Shown here: piece after piece, positions 6,621 through 10,211 of the stretch
Numbering within the stretch: the first letter of the stretch is position 1
Layout: each line of letters opens with the position of its first letter
From: Bacillota bacterium
GTDB lineage: Bacteria; Bacillota; Bacilli; Alicyclobacillales; SLC66
Length of the DNA: 10,211 bases
Direction: 5' to 3'
NCBI GenBank assembly: GCA_021821225.1
Contig: JAKACR010000080.1
Location: 1 to 10,211 of the forward strand
The notes under the pieces: generated by a model
Told to the model about the DNA's origin: nothing
Seen by the model: only the letters and a program-made list of their open reading frames with translations
The model's database searches: none
Translations under genes and position numbers: made by a program

Positions 6621-8618
6621 ATGAATCCGCTCTCCGTGATCGCTTTTGTTGTGCTGGCGGCCGTCGGTTTGACCGCGTTTGCCGTGGGTGTCGCGCAACG
6701 CTACCGCTTACTCACCCTCGGCAGGCCGCTTAACCGCAGCGACCAACCGCGCGTTCGCTGGCGCGGGTTTTTGCGCAATGTGCCCGGACAGCGGCGGGTG
6801 CTTGCCGAACCGTCCGGCATCGGACACTTCATCATCTTTTGGGGATTCATCATTCTCGGTTTCGGTGAACTGGATTTTTTCTCGTACGGCGTCTTTGCGC
6901 GGCACATTCCCGGTCTGACGGCGCCGTGGTTCACGTTTGTGCAGGAGGTGTCCGCGGCTCTTGTCATGATTGCGGTGATGGTTGCGGCGTTCCGTCGCTA
7001 CGTGGTGCGCCCCATGCGCACTGAGCCGACGATGGAAGCGGGATTCATTCTCTTTCTGATTTTCGTCATCGCCGTCACGCTGTTTCTTGTCGGCGGCTTG
7101 GATGCCGTTCGCGCTGGCGTTCGTCCGGGCGCTGCGTTGCCGGTTTCCAGTCTTGTCGCCGTCTGGCTGGCCGGGCTCGCACCGCAGACGGCCGGAGTGT
7201 GGGCGCAGGTCTTTTTCTGGGTCCATGTGACGGCGATTGTCGCTTTTCTCGCATTCATCCCGCGCTCCAAGCACCTGCACATGATCGGCGCGATGTTAAA
7301 TTCATACTACCGCCCGCTCGGGCCGGTCGGCAAACTGCAGTCGCTCGATCTCTCCGACGAGACGGTCGAACAGTTCGGAGCGCGCGATCTGACACAGTTG
7401 ACCTGGAAGCAGTTGCAAGACGGATATGCCTGCACGGAATGCGGGCGCTGCCATGTCAGTTGTCCGGCTGCGCTCACGGGAAAAGAGCTGTCGCCCAAGT
7501 ATCTGATCATGAAACTGAAAGATCAGTTGGTTGAGGCAGGACCGTCGCTGCTCGCGCTGCGCGACTCCGGGGGAACGGCGGTGGACGAAGCCGGCGAGCC
7601 CATCGCGCCGCCGCCCCTGGTCGGCGGCATTTACACGGAAGACGAGATCTGGGCGTGCACCACCTGCCGCGCCTGCGAGGAGGCGTGTCCCGTCTATAAC
7701 GAGCACGTCAGCCTGATTGTCGACATCCGGCGCAATCTCGTCCTGACGGAAGGACGCGCTTCGCCTGAGGTCAATCGCGCGTTCACCAATCTCGAACGGC
7801 ATTCCAACGAATGGGGGCGTCCGCGCGCCGCACGGGCGGAATGGGCGCACGGTCTGGATGTGCCGCTTATGGCGGACGGCGATCCGAAGGAGCCCGTGGA
7901 GTATCTGTACTACGTCGGCAGTGCGGTGTCATTTGACCCGCGCAACCAGAAGATTGCGCGCGCGTTTGTTCAGTTGCTGCAACGCGCGGGCATTCGTTAC
8001 GCAATTCTCGGAGAGGAAGAAGAGAGCGACGGCGACTCGGCGCGCAGACTCGGAAACGAGTTTCTCTACCAGGAGCTGGCGCGGCGCAATGTCGAATTGT
8101 TTCGCGCATACGGCGTCAAAAAAATTGTGACGACCGACCCGCACGCGTACAATCAGTTCCGAAAGGAGTATGCTGATTTCGGCTTATCCGCGGAGGTGGT
8201 GCATCACTCCGAACTGCTGGCGCAACTGCTCGACGAAGGAAGACTGGCGCCGCGCCATCCTGTAAAGCGGCGGGCGACCTACCACGACCCGTGCTATCTG
8301 GGCCGCTACAACGAGGTTTACGCCGCGCCGCGCCGTGTGCTCGCGCGCATCCCGGGCCTGGAACTGGCGGAGATGGAGAAGAACCGCAACAAAGCCATGT
8401 GCTGCGGCGCGGGCGGCGGATCCATGTTCAAGGAGGAAACGGGCCGACGACGGATCAATGAATTGCGCACCGAACACGCGCTCGCCACCGGCGCCAGCGT
8501 GATCGCGACCGCCTGCCCGTATTGCATGACGATGATGGCAGACGGGACAAAGACGAAAGGAGTCGAGGACGGGGTCGCGACGTATGATATCGCGGAACTG
8601 CTGCTCATGTCCCTGTGA
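6621..8618 (+). CDS. fadF: membrane iron-sulphur oxidoreductase FadF (YwjF), probable ETF:menaquinone oxidoreductase
   Basis: A 665-residue protein that, by family, takes electrons from reduced electron-transfer flavoprotein in fatty-acid oxidation and passes them to menaquinone; related proteins are the EMO enzymes of syntrophic fatty-acid oxidisers. Seen: five membrane helices (about 5-25, 69-88, 103-124, 139-160, 194-214) of the NarI-like type with His69 and His202 as possible haem ligands; two [4Fe-4S] motifs, C271/274/277/281 and C346/349/352/356, each ending C-P; and an intact C-terminal CCG domain, C558, C594-C595-G, C632 and C635. The preceding CCG-like domain keeps its fold but lacks its cysteines (GS at 433-434, ESDGD at 468-472, DPHA at 506-509). 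I recall this as typical of FadF. The ATG follows GGAGGTG. hbd and meaB downstream fit a beta-oxidation operon. Confidence 0.92.
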   Translation: MNPLSVIAFVVLAAVGLTAFAVGVAQRYRLLTLGRPLNRSDQPRVRWRGFLRNVPGQRRVLAEPSGIGHFIIFWGFIILGFGELDFFSYGVFARHIPGLTAPWFTFVQEVSAALVMIAVMVAAFRRYVVRPMRTEPTMEAGFILFLIFVIAVTLFLVGGLDAVRAGVRPGAALPVSSLVAVWLAGLAPQTAGVWAQVFFWVHVTAIVAFLAFIPRSKHLHMIGAMLNSYYRPLGPVGKLQSLDLSDETVEQFGARDLTQLTWKQLQDGYACTECGRCHVSCPAALTGKELSPKYLIMKLKDQLVEAGPSLLALRDSGGTAVDEAGEPIAPPPLVGGIYTEDEIWACTTCRACEEACPVYNEHVSLIVDIRRNLVLTEGRASPEVNRAFTNLERHSNEWGRPRAARAEWAHGLDVPLMADGDPKEPVEYLYYVGSAVSFDPRNQKIARAFVQLLQRAGIRYAILGEEEESDGDSARRLGNEFLYQELARRNVELFRAYGVKKIVTTDPHAYNQFRKEYADFGLSAEVVHHSELLAQLLDEGRLAPRHPVKRRATYHDPCYLGRYNEVYAAPRRVLARIPGLELAEMEKNRNKAMCCGAGGGSMFKEETGRRRINELRTEHALATGASVIATACPYCMTMMADGTKTKGVEDGVATYDIAELLLMSL

Positions 8619-8666
8619 GGGAGAAAATCGTGGCCGCCATCCGCAGCGACGCGGAGAGGGGCGCGC

Positions 8667-8788
8667 GGGACATGGGATAAAGTCCACTGAACAGGCGAAC
8701 TGATTCCAGATAGTGCGTTTGAGGCTTCAGTCAAACGCACTATCTACTGGATTTCGCCTGTCGGAATGTGGTTTATCACATGTCTCCC
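8667..8788 (+). repeat. about 120-nt palindromic repeat, copy 2
   Basis: The outer arms GACATGGGATAAA (8669-8681) and TTTATCACATGTC (8772-8784) pair at 12 of 13 positions. The middle arms CAGGCGA (8692-8698) and TCGCCTG (8754-8760) pair fully. The inner stem GATAGTGCGTTTGA (8708-8721) with TCAAACGCACTATC (8730-8743) is a perfect 14 bp closed by the loop GGCTTCAG. It is the inverted partner of the element at 4394-4513. It sits between fadF and hbd; its right end is 36 nt before the chosen hbd start and contains an in-frame ATG (8780) that could mislead start prediction. No T run follows, so it is not a standard terminator. Confidence 0.87.
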
Positions 8789-8824
8789 AGGTTGAGTCTG
8801 ACGGCAAATGTGGGGGGATCGTCT

Positions 8825-9676
8825 GTGGCTGTGCAAAATGTGCTGGTTGTCGGGGCGGGTCAGATGGGAAGCGGGATCGCTCAGGTGGCGGCCCAGGCCG
8901 GTTGCCGCGTCACGCTGCAGGATCTGCATGAGGTGTACTTGGCGCGCGGCATGCAGGTTGTGGCGGATAGTCTGCAGCGTCTTGTCAGGCGCGGCAGCCT
9001 GACGGAAGCCGAAGCGGCGGCGGCGCGTGAGCGCATCTCAGTGGCGACGGACATGTCGGCGGCCGCGGAGGCGGACCTTGTGATCGAGTCGGCGACCGAA
9101 CAATTGTCCGTTAAACTGGAGATCTTTCGAGCGGTGGACGCACTTGCGCCCGCGACCTGTATGCTGGCTTCCAATACGTCGTCGCTGTCCATCACGGAAT
9201 TGGCAGGGGCGACACGTTTTCCAGAACGCGTGATCGGGATGCATTTCATGAATCCGGTCCCGGTCATGCAACTGGTGGAATTGATTCGCGGATTGCAGAC
9301 ATCGGATGAGACGCACGGGCGGGTGGAGGAGTTTGTCCGCAAGATGTCCAAGACGCCGCTCACTGTGAAAGATTTTCCCGGTTTTGTGTCGAACCGCCTC
9401 CTGATGCCGATGATCAATGAGGCGATCTGCGCGCTCCAGGACGGCGTGACGGATGCAGAAACGATCGACCGCATCATGAAACTTGGCGCGAATCATCCGA
9501 TGGGACCGCTGCAACTGGCGGATCTGATCGGGCTTGACACCTGTCTTTCCATCATGGAGGTGCTGTTCAACGGATTTGGCGATCCGAAGTACCGCCCGTC
9601 CCCGCTTTTGCGCCACTACGTGGCGGCCGGCTGGCTGGGCAAGAAGGCGGGCCGTGGCTTCCACCAGTACACATGA
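8825..9676 (+). CDS. hbd: 3-hydroxybutyryl-CoA dehydrogenase
   Basis: A cytosolic NAD(P)-dependent enzyme of 283 residues (family 280-290) that interconverts 3-hydroxybutyryl-CoA and acetoacetyl-CoA. Seen: Rossmann motif VVGAGQMGSGIAQ (8-20), catalytic His140 and Glu152 in GMHFMNPVPVMQLVEL, Asn190 in GFVSNRLLMP, the helical domain signature NHPMGPLQLADLIGLD, and the C-terminal GWLGKKAGRGFHQY. The GTG at 8825 is chosen because GGGGGG lies seven bases upstream and the protein then begins right at the Rossmann strand. In-frame starts at 8768 and 8780 lie in the palindromic repeat and add residues unlike the family. Context: after fadF and 57 nt before meaB, as in Firmicute fatty-acid degradation clusters (mmgB is the Bacillus subtilis counterpart). 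Confidence 0.94.
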   Translation: MAVQNVLVVGAGQMGSGIAQVAAQAGCRVTLQDLHEVYLARGMQVVADSLQRLVRRGSLTEAEAAAARERISVATDMSAAAEADLVIESATEQLSVKLEIFRAVDALAPATCMLASNTSSLSITELAGATRFPERVIGMHFMNPVPVMQLVELIRGLQTSDETHGRVEEFVRKMSKTPLTVKDFPGFVSNRLLMPMINEAICALQDGVTDAETIDRIMKLGANHPMGPLQLADLIGLDTCLSIMEVLFNGFGDPKYRPSPLLRHYVAAGWLGKKAGRGFHQYT

Positions 9677-9705
9677 GGGGAAACACGTGGTGATCACGGA
9701 TCCCC
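9677..9705 (+). promoter_or_regulatory. intercistronic stem-loop between hbd and meaB
   Basis: Immediately after the hbd stop, GGGGA (9677-9681) pairs with TCCCC (9701-9705), and CGTG (9685-9688) with CACG (9695-9698), giving an interrupted 9-bp hairpin. No T run follows, so readthrough into meaB is expected. It may protect the 3' end of the hbd message or affect meaB translation. Confidence 0.35.
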
Positions 9706-9733
9706 TGTCTGTCGCTGAAACGAGGTGCGCTGC

Positions 9734-10211
9734 ATGATCGAGGCGATTCGGGGCGGAGACCGCCGCGCGTTGGCGCGGGCGTTGACGCTTGTCCAGCAGG
9801 GCGGAACGCAGGCGGAAGACCTGCTGGTGGCAGCGCTTGCGCATTGGTCCGGCGCGTCGTCTGCGCTGAGGGTCATCGGTGTGACGGGGCCTCCCGGAGC
9901 AGGGAAGAGTTCACTGTGCGATCGCTTCATCGATAGCTGGCGTGCACAGGGCAAACGGGTGGCGGTGCTCGCGGTTGATCCGTCCAGTCCGTTTGGCGGC
10001 GGTGCACTGCTCGGCGACCGCGTACGTATGGCGCGCCACACACTGGACGAAGCTGTGTTCATGCGGAGTGTTGGCGCGCGCGGCGCTCTGGGCGGACTGG
10101 CTCATTCTGTTCACGCGTCGTTGCGGCTGCTGGCTGTTGCCGCGTTTGATGTCGTGCTGCTTGAAACTGTGGGTGCCGGGCAGTCAGAGGTTGATGTGAT
10201 GTTCGCTGCGG
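9734..10211 (+). CDS. meaB: methylmalonyl-CoA mutase-associated GTPase MeaB (partial)
   Basis: The first 159 residues of a G3E-family P-loop GTPase; the gene runs off the right edge (whole proteins are usually about 320-350 residues). MeaB binds B12-dependent acyl-CoA mutases, gates cofactor loading and protects them from inactivation. Seen: Walker A GPPGAGKS (52-59), the family block AVLAVDPSSPFGGGALLGDR around residues 77-96, an S-V-G-A-R-G-A-L-G-G-L switch-like segment, and the Walker B/G3 region VVLLETVGAGQSEVD. The ATG at 9734 follows a GAGGTG ribosome binding site. No mutase gene is visible, so a methylmalonyl- or isobutyryl-CoA mutase is expected downstream or elsewhere. It fits with fadF and hbd in odd-chain or branched-chain acyl-CoA breakdown. 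Confidence 0.93.
   Translation, partial: MIEAIRGGDRRALARALTLVQQGGTQAEDLLVAALAHWSGASSALRVIGVTGPPGAGKSSLCDRFIDSWRAQGKRVAVLAVDPSSPFGGGALLGDRVRMARHTLDEAVFMRSVGARGALGGLAHSVHASLRLLAVAAFDVVLLETVGAGQSEVDVMFAA

Noticed and set aside
8768..8824. Longer hbd start at 8768 or 8780
   Set aside because: The extra residues are encoded by the end of the palindromic repeat and do not look like the family; GTG 8825 has a well-placed GGGGGG and begins at the Rossmann strand.

Overview
The window is GC-rich (roughly 60% by eye). Its genes have strong Gram-positive-type ribosome binding sites. It carries a HemY/CgoX-type porphyrinogen oxidase and a FadF (YwjF)-type iron-sulphur oxidoreductase followed by hbd and meaB. 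Together these suggest a high-GC member of the Bacillales, plausibly an Alicyclobacillus-like lineage. The placement is inferred from gene content, not proven. No rRNA, tRNA, CRISPR array, transposase or phage gene is visible.

Layout. Positions 1-1416 hold the 3' part of a 14-helix EmrB/QacA-type drug/H+ antiporter, broken by a one-base frameshift in a T tract. Positions 1494-2522 hold three small same-strand genes: a DUF2249 protein, then two proteins I do not recognise, the first two translationally coupled by a one-base overlap. Positions 2523-2826 are non-coding and rich in dyad symmetry, and lead into an orphan hemY (2827-4290). A TIM-barrel sugar isomerase/epimerase-like gene (4556-5524) converges on a short-chain dehydrogenase (complement 5605-6405). 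The dehydrogenase is divergent from fadF (6621-8618) across a control region with tandem and inverted repeats. After fadF come hbd (8825-9676) and meaB (9734 to the window end).

Function. fadF, hbd and meaB form a plausible fatty-acid/short-chain acyl-CoA catabolic cluster. FadF would pass electrons from acyl-CoA dehydrogenases, via ETF, to menaquinone. Hbd performs the 3-hydroxyacyl-CoA oxidation step. MeaB guards a B12-dependent acyl-CoA mutase. hemY supplies haem, and the FadF membrane domain is of a haem-binding type. The remaining genes have no clear shared pathway.

Most unusual feature. Two copies of a roughly 120-nt imperfect palindrome lie in opposite orientation at 4394-4513 and 8667-8788. 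Their 69-nt cores are identical at 60 of 69 positions. They share an invariant 8-nt apical loop, show a compensatory base-pair change in the stem, and end 42 and 36 nt upstream of the next start codon. A shorter, diverged relative may lie at 2547-2598. I do not recognise this family. It could be a REP/MITE-like repeat or a structured RNA.
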